In this document: piece by piece, positions 1 through 5,913 of the stretch
How the letters are laid out: each line of letters begins with the position of its first letter
How positions within the stretch are numbered: position 1 is the first letter of the stretch
NCBI GenBank assembly: GCA_903941145.1
Contig: CAJANQ010000252.1
Location: 1-8,441 of the forward strand
Length of the DNA: 8,441 bases
DNA from: an uncultured Actinomycetes bacterium
Lineage (GTDB): Bacteria; Actinomycetota; Acidimicrobiia; Acidimicrobiales; Microtrichaceae
Direction: 5' to 3'
Translations under genes and position numbers: made by a program
The notes under the pieces: generated by a model
What the model saw: the letters and a program-made list of their open reading frames with translations, nothing else
Databases searched by the model: none
What the model was told of the DNA's origin: nothing

Positions 1-1
1 C

Positions 2-280
2 GTCAGCGGCTGGTTTTACCGCCCTCCGGGCAGCCCCGGCTGGCAAGGCTTTGCCGGCGACCAGTACCCCCTGATCGCCCTGATCCACGAGACCATTCCC
101 TGGCTGGGCCGGCTGGCCAGCCTGCTCGGCCTGATCGCCGTCGTATGCTGGCGGCTGCGGCCTGGCCCGCTCAACATCCGCTGGTGGCACCGCAGCCTGG
201 CGCTGGGTCTGGCCATGCTGCTGGGCACCGGCATTGTGGTCAACGCCATCCTCTCGGAGTCCTGGGGCCGCCCGCGCCCG
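2..280 (+). CDS. PAP2-family membrane phosphatase, broken fragment (both ends missing)
   Basis: The open frame enters from the left edge, so there is no start. It reads SGWFYRPPGS, then a segment with PWLGRL, two hydrophobic helices (one around SLLGLIAVVCW, one around LALGLAMLLGTGIVVNAIL), and ends in SWGRPRP. This layout matches the N-terminal half of PAP2/LpxE-like phosphatases of Gram-negative bacteria, which remove phosphate from lipid carriers or lipid A at the membrane. WGRPRP is the beginning of the first PAP2 active-site motif (K-x6-RP). The position where the lysine normally stands appears to be Ser (LSESWGRPRP). After about position 280 the frame runs into nonsense read from the opposite strand of the next gene and stops at 359–361. 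The histidine-bearing PAP2 motifs are absent. Codons such as ttt, att, gta and caa are commoner here than in the rest of the window, suggesting another source genome. Family assignment is from recognised pattern only. Confidence 0.6.
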
Positions 281-794
281 GCACCACCGCGTCGGCCGGT
301 GCGGCCGTGCCCGACTGGGTTGGCGGGAACTCGAGCACCTTGGCGTCGACGTCGTCCTTGACCTGGGCCAGCGGGAGGATGTTGAGCACGCCCTGGCCGG
401 CCTTGAGGACGTCGATGAGCTCGGCTCCGTCACGCACGAGCACGGACTTGGTGCCACTGATGACCAGGTTGGTCGACGCAACGTCCTCGCCGAGCTGGTC
501 GCGGAGGTAGCCGAACACGGTGCGGACCTGCTCGAGCTTGATCCCGGCGTCGAGGAGCGACTTGATGACCTTGAGCTCCAGGAGGTCCTTGTAGGAGTAA
601 CTGCGGCGGCTGCCGGAGCCGGCTGCGTCCACGAGGGACGGCCGGACCAGGTCGGTGCGGGCCCAGTAGTCGAGCTGCCGGTACGTGATGCCCACGATCT
701 CGGCGGCACGTCGCCCGGTGAAGCCCATCTCGGCCTCGGCCGGGGTGGTCCTCTGGGAAAGTTCCTTGTCGGCTGCTTCTACCGTGTCGGTCAT
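240..794 (-). CDS. MerR-family regulator, ResR-like (Rv1830-type); C-terminus probably artefactual
   Basis: DNA-binding transcriptional regulator of about 184 residues as read here. The MerR winged-helix domain spans about residues 24–100, with FTGRRAAEIVGITYRQLDYW giving the helix-turn-helix, RSYSYKDLLELK the wing, and LLDAGIKLEQVRTVF the following helices. A second part (about 105–155) with TNLVISGTKSVLVRDG and LNILPLAQV is typical of the actinobacterial Rv1830 family. In M. tuberculosis that regulator (ResR/McdR) affects growth, division and drug resilience. Its place directly after a DUF151 nuclease and an FtsR-like gene is the same as in mycobacteria. I chose ATG at 794 because GGAGGG sits 6 bases upstream; an in-frame ATG at 833 would add 13 residues without such a site. 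Beyond roughly residue 171 the frame crosses the junction into foreign sequence, so the last ~8–13 residues and the stop at 240 should not be trusted. Confidence 0.85.
   Translation of the reverse strand: MTDTVEAADKELSQRTTPAEAEMGFTGRRAAEIVGITYRQLDYWARTDLVRPSLVDAAGSGSRRSYSYKDLLELKVIKSLLDAGIKLEQVRTVFGYLRDQLGEDVASTNLVISGTKSVLVRDGAELIDVLKAGQGVLNILPLAQVKDDVDAKVLEFPPTQSGTAAPADAVVPGAGGPRTPRGWR
263..283. other. Abrupt junction between unrelated sequences (probable assembly chimera)
   Basis: Up to about 275–280 the plus strand codes for a PAP2-type protein. From about 281 onward the minus strand codes for a MerR regulator. The two genes run into each other tail-to-middle with no intergenic space. The PAP2 frame is lost immediately after WGRPRP, where the family normally continues with Arg. 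The MerR C-terminus would read GGPRTPRGWR, encoded by the PAP2 DNA. The breakpoint falls in a short G/C-only stretch (about 265–282) that could serve as false overlap in assembly. A genuine recombination event cannot be excluded from the sequence alone. Confidence 0.65.
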
Positions 795-800
795 CGTCGA

Positions 801-806
801 CCCTCC
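801..806 (-). promoter_or_regulatory. Strong Shine-Dalgarno site of the resR-like gene
   Basis: On the minus strand GGAGGG is followed by TCGACG and then ATG at 794. This spacing is ideal and decides the start codon. It contrasts with seven other starts in the window, which look leaderless. Confidence 0.75.
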
Positions 807-872
807 GGAGCCATGGGCGCGCGCGGACGCCATCGATAAGGGATTGCGTCGGTGAAATTACCGCAACGTGAC

Positions 873-891
873 CCGGATGGGAAGTATCCGG
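873..891. promoter_or_regulatory. Inverted repeat upstream of the resR-like gene (possible operator)
   Basis: CCGGAT (873–878) and ATCCGG (886–891) form perfect 6-base arms around a 7-base spacer. The dyad lies 79–97 bases before the start at 794. Between it and the gene is the most AT-rich patch of the area (around 851–862), with a looser TTGCG/CGCAA symmetry at about 844–865 and a TAATTT box on the minus strand that could serve as a –10 element. MerR regulators often bind such dyads and often control themselves, so an operator is reasonable, but nothing here proves binding. Confidence 0.35.
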
Positions 892-900
892 TCCGAAGCG

Positions 901-914
901 GGCCGAAACCGGCC
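901..914 (-). terminator. Small GC hairpin at the end of the DUF151 gene (weak terminator candidate)
   Basis: GGCCG (901–905) and CGGCC (910–914) can form a 5-base-pair stem with a 4-base loop, overlapping the last base of the TAG stop of the DUF151 gene. There is no run of U after it. Actinobacterial terminators often lack a U-tract, and the next gene seems to have its own leader, so partial termination here is possible. Confidence 0.3.
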
Positions 915-1411
915 TAGGACGCGAAGTCCTCGGGGCTCACCTGGTCGATGAACTGGCGGAACTCCTCGACCATCTCCTCGGAGTCCTCGGGCTCGTCCTC
1001 GCGCTCGGGCTCCTCGACGTAGCCGGCTTCGTCGAGGACCTCCTCCTCGGCGAAGATCGGGCACTCGGCACGGACGGCAAGGGCGACGGCGTCGGACGGG
1101 CGGCAGCTGAGCCGCAGGGGCTGGCCACCGTCGTCGAGGTGGAGCTCTGCGTGGTACGTCGTGCCCTGCAGCGAGGTCACCACCACACGCTCGAGCTCGG
1201 CCCCGAGCGAGTCGAGGACCGAGCAGAACAGGTCGTGGGTCAGGGGTCGGGGCATCTCCACGCCCTCGACGGCGAAGGCGATGGCGGTCGCCTCCGGGCT
1301 GCCGATGAAGATCGACAGGGAACGGTGCCGGCCGTCGAGCTCACGCAGGACCATGACTGGCGTGTTGCTGGGCATCTCGACCCGTACCCCGACCAGCTCC
1401 AGTTCGACCAC
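914..1411 (-). CDS. Bifunctional nuclease family protein (DUF151, Rv1829-like)
   Basis: Protein of 165 residues. The DUF151/BFN domain occupies about residues 1–135. Visible signatures are FIGSPEATAIAFAVEG (35–50), RPLTHDLFCSVLDSLGA (55–71), the strand VVVTSLQGTTYHAELHL (76–92), and RLSCRPSDAVALAVRAECPIF (100–120), which carries the family-defining RPSDAVALA. Plant members have been reported to act on DNA and RNA; the bacterial role is not settled. The tail (about 128–165) is strongly acidic, rich in Glu and Asp, and probably disordered. The start is GTG at 1411. A TAGAGT box ends 6 bases before it, so the mRNA is probably leaderless and this gene can be expressed apart from the ftsR-like gene that ends 58 bases upstream. 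Mycobacteria keep the same order, with ftsR-like before and resR-like after. Confidence 0.9.
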   Translation of the reverse strand: MVELELVGVRVEMPSNTPVMVLRELDGRHRSLSIFIGSPEATAIAFAVEGVEMPRPLTHDLFCSVLDSLGAELERVVVTSLQGTTYHAELHLDDGGQPLRLSCRPSDAVALAVRAECPIFAEEEVLDEAGYVEEPEREDEPEDSEEMVEEFRQFIDQVSPEDFAS

Positions 1412-1417
1412 GGGCGA

Positions 1418-1423
1418 ACTCTA
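1418..1423 (-). promoter_or_regulatory. –10 box TAGAGT for leaderless DUF151 gene
   Basis: On the minus strand TAGAGT lies exactly at –12 to –7 if transcription begins at the G of the GTG start (1411). No convincing –35 box was seen. The position, shared with six other genes here, is the main support. Confidence 0.55.
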
Positions 1424-1469
1424 CCCGCGCCCGGGACGGCCGCGGACTGCAGATGCCGGACAGGAACGG

Positions 1470-2495
1470 TCAGTCGCGGAACGACGGGCCGAGCCGGGCC
1501 CGGAGGATCTCCGCGTGCAGCTGGGCCCCGAGCTGGGCGAGCTCGGCGGCACGCTCCAGCGCCTCCTTGCGGGCCGTCGGGGTGTGGCGCTTCACGAGCG
1601 GCATGGTGAGCTGCTCCACGAAGCCAGCCTCACGCTCGGCCGACACCTTGTAGATGCGCAGGTGCCGGGGCTCGACCCCGAGGGCCAGGTAGCGCACGGC
1701 CAGCTCCACCACTGCGACGGCCTCGACCGGGTACTCCTTCACGCCGGCCACTACGAGCGGCTCGACCAGGCCGAACTGCTCCAGCTCTACGAGCGTCTCG
1801 GTGTCGATCCCGGTGGTCATGCAGAGCTCTTCTGAGGTCTGGCGCGCCCCGGTCACTGCGTTGGCGAGCGACTCGGCGTCGACCGTCGGCATGGTCGGCA
1901 CGTTGGAGGTACGGCGCCGCGGCCGCGGGTCCTCCTGGAGCGCCGCGACGACGTCGGCCGGCGTGCTGTGGCTCCGGGTCGACGGCTCGGACTCCTGCTC
2001 CTCGAGCGCAGCGACCTCCTCCTCGGACGGATCGTCATCCGAGTCGCGAGGGGCACTGCCGTCGACGACCTGCCGGGACCGGCCCGACGGAGCAGCACCG
2101 GGGCCACCGACGGTCGGGTGTGCCCGGGAGAGCGTCGGGGCGGGTGTCGATCCGTCCTCGTCGAAGAGTGAGGGCTGGGCCCCCGGTGCAGCGCTCGGCG
2201 GGTGCTCCATGCCGGCGTCGAGCATCTGCTTGATGACCTTCAGCGGCAGGAAGTGGTCCCGCTGCTGCAGCAGGATCCACCTGAGTCGCTCGATGTCGGC
2301 GTCGCTGAACTGCCGGTAGCCGGACGCGGTGCGCTCGGGCTCGACGAGGCCCCGGCTCTCGAGGAACCGGATCTTCGAGATCGTGACGTCCGGGAAGTCC
2401 TCCTTGAGGAGGTCGAGCACCTCGCCGATCGACAGCTGGCGGGAGTCAGGTCCGGCGGCGGGCACGGTCTCGCCGTGCACCGGCTCGTCGCTCAC
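1470..2495 (-). CDS. ftsR: MerR-family regulator, FtsR-like (Rv1828-type)
   Basis: Transcriptional regulator of 341 residues. The N-terminal MerR winged helix is at about 21–95: LSIGEVLDLLKEDFPDVTIS, then KIRFLESRGLVEPERTASGYRQFSDADIERLRWI, then LPLKVIKQMLDAG. About residues 97–205 form a low-complexity linker rich in Pro, Ser, Asp and Glu. The C-terminal domain (about 206–335) is the conserved Rv1828/FtsR part and itself resembles a second MerR-like module (TGIDTETLVELEQFGLVEP, then ALGVEPRHLRIYK). In Corynebacterium, FtsR activates the cell-division gene ftsZ. The start is GTG at 2495 and overlaps the FHA gene's TGA stop in a GTGA arrangement, so the two genes are translationally coupled. 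The linker makes it longer than mycobacterial Rv1828, which I recall as about 250 residues. The symbol follows family and context. Confidence 0.85.
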   Translation of the reverse strand: MSDEPVHGETVPAAGPDSRQLSIGEVLDLLKEDFPDVTISKIRFLESRGLVEPERTASGYRQFSDADIERLRWILLQQRDHFLPLKVIKQMLDAGMEHPPSAAPGAQPSLFDEDGSTPAPTLSRAHPTVGGPGAAPSGRSRQVVDGSAPRDSDDDPSEEEVAALEEQESEPSTRSHSTPADVVAALQEDPRPRRRTSNVPTMPTVDAESLANAVTGARQTSEELCMTTGIDTETLVELEQFGLVEPLVVAGVKEYPVEAVAVVELAVRYLALGVEPRHLRIYKVSAEREAGFVEQLTMPLVKRHTPTARKEALERAAELAQLGAQLHAEILRARLGPSFRD

Positions 2496-2950
2496 GCAGC
2501 ACCACCGGGCTGGCCGATGACGAACACCATGTGGAACTTGCCCACCTGCACCTGGTGCCCCTCACGCAGCACCGCAGTCGTGACACGGTCGCCGTTCACG
2601 TAGGTGCCGTTGAGCGACCCGGCGTCGGTCAGCACGTAGTGGCCGTCGGCCTGCTTCACGACCTCGGCGTGACGGCGCGACACGGTCACGTCGTCGAGGA
2701 ACACCGTCGAGTCGGGGTGACGGCCGATGGTCGTGACCGGGCCGAGGAAGTAGCGGGCACCGGCGGTGGAGCCACGGGTGACGACCAGCTGCCCGGTCTC
2801 CCCCGCCCCCGGCACGTCGACACCGACCACCGAGTGCGTGCCGGTGGGCACCTCGTGGACGCCCGGCAGCTCAGCCCCGCACGCGGAGCAGAAGCTGGCC
2901 CCGAGCGGGTTGGCGACGCTGCAGCGCGGGCAGACCACGGTCTCGGCCAC
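2492..2950 (-). CDS. Zinc-ribbon and FHA domain protein (GarA/OdhI-like)
   Basis: Cytoplasmic phosphothreonine-binding protein of 152 residues. The N-terminus has a zinc ribbon with Cys7, Cys10, Cys21 and Cys24 (CPRC and CSAC). The FHA domain is at about 55–145 and keeps the binding residues: Gly76-Arg77 (TIGRHPDS), Ser91 and His94 (TVSRRHAEV), and Asn114-Gly115 (GSLNGTYVNG). The FHA part is close to mycobacterial GarA and corynebacterial OdhI, which inhibit 2-oxoglutarate dehydrogenase and affect glutamate metabolism depending on Ser/Thr-kinase phosphorylation. GarA normally carries an N-terminal ETTSVF kinase target; I do not see it. The nearest match is TGTHSVVG at residues 36–43. The gene follows gcvH after 7 bases, starts with GTG and overlaps the ftsR-like gene by four bases, so gcvH, FHA and ftsR probably form one operon. 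Function as a GarA equivalent is inferred from position and the FHA sequence. Confidence 0.85.
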   Translation of the reverse strand: MAETVVCPRCSVANPLGASFCSACGAELPGVHEVPTGTHSVVGVDVPGAGETGQLVVTRGSTAGARYFLGPVTTIGRHPDSTVFLDDVTVSRRHAEVVKQADGHYVLTDAGSLNGTYVNGDRVTTAVLREGHQVQVGKFHMVFVIGQPGGAA

Positions 2951-2957
2951 GGGACGT

Positions 2958-3338
2958 TCAGCCCTCGGTGAGTGCGGCGTAGGCCGCGGCGTCGAGGAGC
3001 CCGTCGAGGGCGGAGGCGTCGGCGACCTGGATCACGGCGATCCAGCCGTCGCCGTAGGGCGCAGAGTTCAAGGTCTCGGGTGCGTCGTCGAGGGTGGTGT
3101 TCACCTGGACCACGGTGCCGGCCACCGGTGCGTAGATCTCGGAGACCGACTTGGTGGACTCGACCTCGCCGAAGGCGTCACCCGCTGCGACGACCGCTCC
3201 GGCCTCGGGGAGCTGGACGTAGACCACGTCACCCAGCGCGTCCTGCGCATAGTCGGTGATGCCGATCCGGACGAGGTCGCCCTCGGCCTTCACCCATTCG
3301 TGGTCGCTGGAGTAGCGGAGATCCTCAGGGACGTTCAT
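2958..3338 (-). CDS. gcvH: Glycine cleavage system H protein
   Basis: Lipoyl-carrier protein of the glycine cleavage complex. It shuttles the aminomethyl group from the P protein (glycine decarboxylase) to the T protein and is reoxidised by the L protein. At 126 residues it has the normal family length. Clear signatures are YSSDHEWV (9–16), GITDYAQDALGDVVYVQLPE (26–45), and the lipoylation site ESTKSVSEIYAP with Lys63. GEVNTTL-type text appears as VQVNTTLDDAPETLNSAPYGDGWI. The P, T and L genes are not in this window, which is usual for actinobacteria where gcvH stands by garA. The start is ATG at 3338, with a TAGCGT box ending 7 bases upstream and no strong ribosome site, so the mRNA is likely leaderless. 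It is the first gene of the gcvH–FHA–ftsR unit. Confidence 0.96.
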   Translation of the reverse strand: MNVPEDLRYSSDHEWVKAEGDLVRIGITDYAQDALGDVVYVQLPEAGAVVAAGDAFGEVESTKSVSEIYAPVAGTVVQVNTTLDDAPETLNSAPYGDGWIAVIQVADASALDGLLDAAAYAALTEG

Positions 3339-3345
3339 GGCGAAG

Positions 3346-3351
3346 ACGCTA
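3346..3351 (-). promoter_or_regulatory. –10 box TAGCGT for leaderless gcvH
   Basis: The minus-strand hexamer TAGCGT lies at –13 to –8 relative to the ATG at 3338, inside the 54-base gap after the guanylyltransferase gene. It would start the gcvH–FHA–ftsR transcript at or next to the start codon. Confidence 0.55.
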
Positions 3352-3392
3352 CCCGACGCGCGGTCGCCGACGACGCAGTTGGCCGGAGGCGC

Positions 3393-5879
3393 CTAGCGCA
3401 GCATCTGGCGGATACGGCGGGCGTACTCCTGGGCCAGGTTCTTGGCCTCCGCCGTGCTGTCGCCCTCGGCCCAGACATGCGTGAGGGGCTCCTCCGGGTC
3501 GGGCAGCACGAGCACCCAGCCGGCGTCGTGGAAGACCTTCACACCGTCGATCAGCTCCACGTCACGTCCCTGCGTCTGCTCGACCAGGCTCCGCATGACG
3601 GTGCCCTTCTGCTCCCACGGGGTCACGACCTGGTCGTGCACCACGTGGCTGGCCGGCGCGCTGGCGACGACCTCGGAGAGCGCCCCGCCGCGCACGGCGA
3701 GGAGGTCCATCATCTTCAGGAGGCCAGCGGCGGCGTCGAAGGCCGGCAGGAACCCGGGCAGGATGATCCCGCCCTCGGTGTTGCCGGCGAACCCGACGGC
3801 CGGGTCGTCGGCCGCCTCCATGAGCGCCGCAGCCGAGGTCTTGGTCCACTTGACCGTGTGGCCGGCCGCCTCGACGATCTGCGACGCCGTGCGGCTCACC
3901 GTGACCGGGAGGGCGACGGTGTCGCCGAGCATCCGGTCGCCGACCAGCTCGAGGAAGACCGAGAGCAGCTGGTCGTGGCTCAGCACGCGTCCAGTGTCGT
4001 CCACGAGCGTCAGCTGCTCGCCGGACGGGTCGATCACGGCACCCAGGTCGGCTCCCGACGCCGTGACCAGGGCTGCGACCTCTGCGGCGTGCTCGCCCCG
4101 GTCGAAGCCCAGCAGCCCGGCGGTCGACGCGTACGGGTTCATCGCCAGCACCTCGGCGTTGAGCTTCGCCAGCACGTTGGGCATCGCGAAGCTCGTCGCG
4201 CCATAGGCGTAGTCGATGACGACCTTGAACCGCCTGGCGGCGACCGCCTTGACGTCGATCGTGTGCTCGAGCGCCACGGCGTACTGCTCGAGGGCCCGTG
4301 GCGGAAAGTCGATGTCGCCGATGTCGGCCGGGCGCACCCGCCGGAAGTCCTCACGGGAGAACAGCCGCTCGACCTTCCTCTGCACCTCTTCGAGGATGTC
4401 GGCGCCGTCACCGTCGAAGAACCTGATCATGACCGAGTCCGGGTCCGTCGGGCTCAGTCGGACCGTGAACCCCGCCGTGACCGAGGCCGCCCGGCAGTGG
4501 TACCGGGTGAGCGGGACGCTCGCGACCTCCAGGTCCACGACGTTGATGCCACCGGCGTTGAGGCCGGTCATCATCGCCCGCTTCAACATCCGGGCCGAGC
4601 GGGACGAGTCCCGCGAGGAGACCACGGTGGCGCCCTTCTTGAGCGACGTGGCGAACGCCAGCGCCACCTTGGCCGCCAGCTCGGGCGTCATGTCGACGTT
4701 GGCCAGGCCGCTCACTCCCCCGCGGCCGAACAGGCTGCGGGCGCCGCGGGACTCCCAGATGATCGACGAGTTGATGACGGCGCCGGCCTCGACCGTCTTG
4801 AAGGGGTACACCTTGACGTCGCCGCTGATGACGGCGTCCTCGCCGACGAAGACCTCGTCGCCCAGGACCACGCCCTCCTCGCAGCGCACGTTGCGCCGGA
4901 GGTCCGCAGCCCGGCCGACGACCGTGCCGCGCAGCTTGACCGACTCCCCCAGGAACGCGTTGTCGTGGACGACGGAGCGCTGGAGCTCGCCGTCCGGCCG
5001 CATGCGGACGCCCGTACCGAGCACCGAGTACTCGCGGAGCCGGGCCCCGGCGTCGATGATGCAGTTGTCGCCGACCACGGCCGGTCCGGTGATGACGGCG
5101 TCCGGATGGATCTCGGCGCCCTCGCCGACGAAGACGCCGTCGGCGACCTCGAACCCGGGGATGCCGACCTGGACCTTGCCGTCGAGAATGTCCTTGTGGG
5201 CCCGGACGTAGGCGTCGAGCGTGCCGACGTCCTCCCAGTACCCCTCGGCCACTGCGCCGAACACCGGCTTGCCGGCGTCGAGCAGGGCGGGGAACACGTC
5301 GCTCGAGAAGTCGACCTGCACCTCGGGGGCGATCCAGTCGAAGACCTCTGGCTCGAGCACGTAGATGCCCGAGTTGATGGTGTCCGAGAACACCTGGCCC
5401 CACGTCGGCTTCTCCAGGAAGCGCTCGATCGACCCGTCCTCGTTGGCGATGACGATGCCGTACTCGAGCGGGTTCTCGACCCGGACCAGTCCGATGGTGG
5501 CGACCGCCTGCCGCTCACGGTGCACGTCAATGACGGCGCCCAGGTCGATGTCCGTGAGCACGTCGCCAGAGATGACGAGGAACGTGTCGTCGAGTTCGTC
5601 CATGGCGTTTCGGACCGAGCCGGCGGTGCCGAGGGGCGACTCCTCCGACGCGTAGACCATCCGGACCCCGAACTCGGACCCGTCCCCGAAGTAGTTCCGG
5701 ATGGCGTTCGGCATGAACGCCACGGTGACGACGATGTCCTCGATGCCGTGGCGGACCAGCAGGTCGATGATGTGCTCCATCATCGGCCGGTTCACCAGCG
5801 GCAGCATGGGCTTGGGCGAGTTGGAGGTGAGCGGACGCAGGCGGGTGCCTTCGCCGCCCGCCATGATGACGGCCTTCAC
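3393..5879 (-). CDS. manC: Mannose-1-phosphate guanylyltransferase with phosphomannomutase-like C-terminal half
   Basis: Protein of 828 residues in three parts. Residues 1–235 are a nucleotidyltransferase: the GTP loop AGGEGTRLRPLT (7–18), SPKPMLP with Lys23, the metal-binding GDVLTDID (105–112), FLEKP (154–158) and WEDVGT (215–220) are all intact. It should make GDP-mannose (or a similar NDP-sugar) from sugar 1-phosphate. Residues about 240–375 are a left-handed beta-helix of hexapeptide repeats (VGEGAEIHPDAVITG and later turns). Residues about 380–828 have the fold pattern of a phosphoglucomutase/phosphomannomutase, but the four active-site loops are altered: SPTDP (476–480) for TASHNP, DPSGE (617–621) for DGDGDR, GNTEGG (699–704) for GEMSGH, and LPDPEEP (792–798) for the RPSGTEP phosphate loop. 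Mutase activity is therefore doubtful. The start is GTG at 5879, 33 bases after pgsA, with its own TAGCCT box. GDP-mannose would feed polyprenyl-phosphate mannose synthesis. The symbol is a functional label. Confidence 0.9.
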   Translation of the reverse strand: MKAVIMAGGEGTRLRPLTSNSPKPMLPLVNRPMMEHIIDLLVRHGIEDIVVTVAFMPNAIRNYFGDGSEFGVRMVYASEESPLGTAGSVRNAMDELDDTFLVISGDVLTDIDLGAVIDVHRERQAVATIGLVRVENPLEYGIVIANEDGSIERFLEKPTWGQVFSDTINSGIYVLEPEVFDWIAPEVQVDFSSDVFPALLDAGKPVFGAVAEGYWEDVGTLDAYVRAHKDILDGKVQVGIPGFEVADGVFVGEGAEIHPDAVITGPAVVGDNCIIDAGARLREYSVLGTGVRMRPDGELQRSVVHDNAFLGESVKLRGTVVGRAADLRRNVRCEEGVVLGDEVFVGEDAVISGDVKVYPFKTVEAGAVINSSIIWESRGARSLFGRGGVSGLANVDMTPELAAKVALAFATSLKKGATVVSSRDSSRSARMLKRAMMTGLNAGGINVVDLEVASVPLTRYHCRAASVTAGFTVRLSPTDPDSVMIRFFDGDGADILEEVQRKVERLFSREDFRRVRPADIGDIDFPPRALEQYAVALEHTIDVKAVAARRFKVVIDYAYGATSFAMPNVLAKLNAEVLAMNPYASTAGLLGFDRGEHAAEVAALVTASGADLGAVIDPSGEQLTLVDDTGRVLSHDQLLSVFLELVGDRMLGDTVALPVTVSRTASQIVEAAGHTVKWTKTSAAALMEAADDPAVGFAGNTEGGIILPGFLPAFDAAAGLLKMMDLLAVRGGALSEVVASAPASHVVHDQVVTPWEQKGTVMRSLVEQTQGRDVELIDGVKVFHDAGWVLVLPDPEEPLTHVWAEGDSTAEAKNLAQEYARRIRQMLR

Positions 5880-5886
5880 GAGGCCG

Positions 5887-5892
5887 AGGCTA
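5887..5892 (-). promoter_or_regulatory. –10 box TAGCCT for leaderless guanylyltransferase gene
   Basis: Minus-strand TAGCCT lies at –13 to –8 relative to the GTG at 5879, in the 34-base gap after the pgsA-like gene. The large gene may thus have its own promoter besides read-through from pgsA. Confidence 0.5.
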
Positions 5893-5913
5893 CCGCCGGA
5901 ACGAGCCCGGCGC

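Noticed and set aside
234..839. Plus-strand open frame over the resR-like gene, continuing from the left-edge sequence.
   Set aside because: It has no recognisable domain and mirrors the codons of the MerR gene on the minus strand.
1425..1445. CCGCG/CGCGG symmetry between ftsR and the DUF151 gene as a terminator.
   Set aside because: Only a 5-base stem with an 11-base loop, no U-tract, and such GC-only matches are frequent in this composition.
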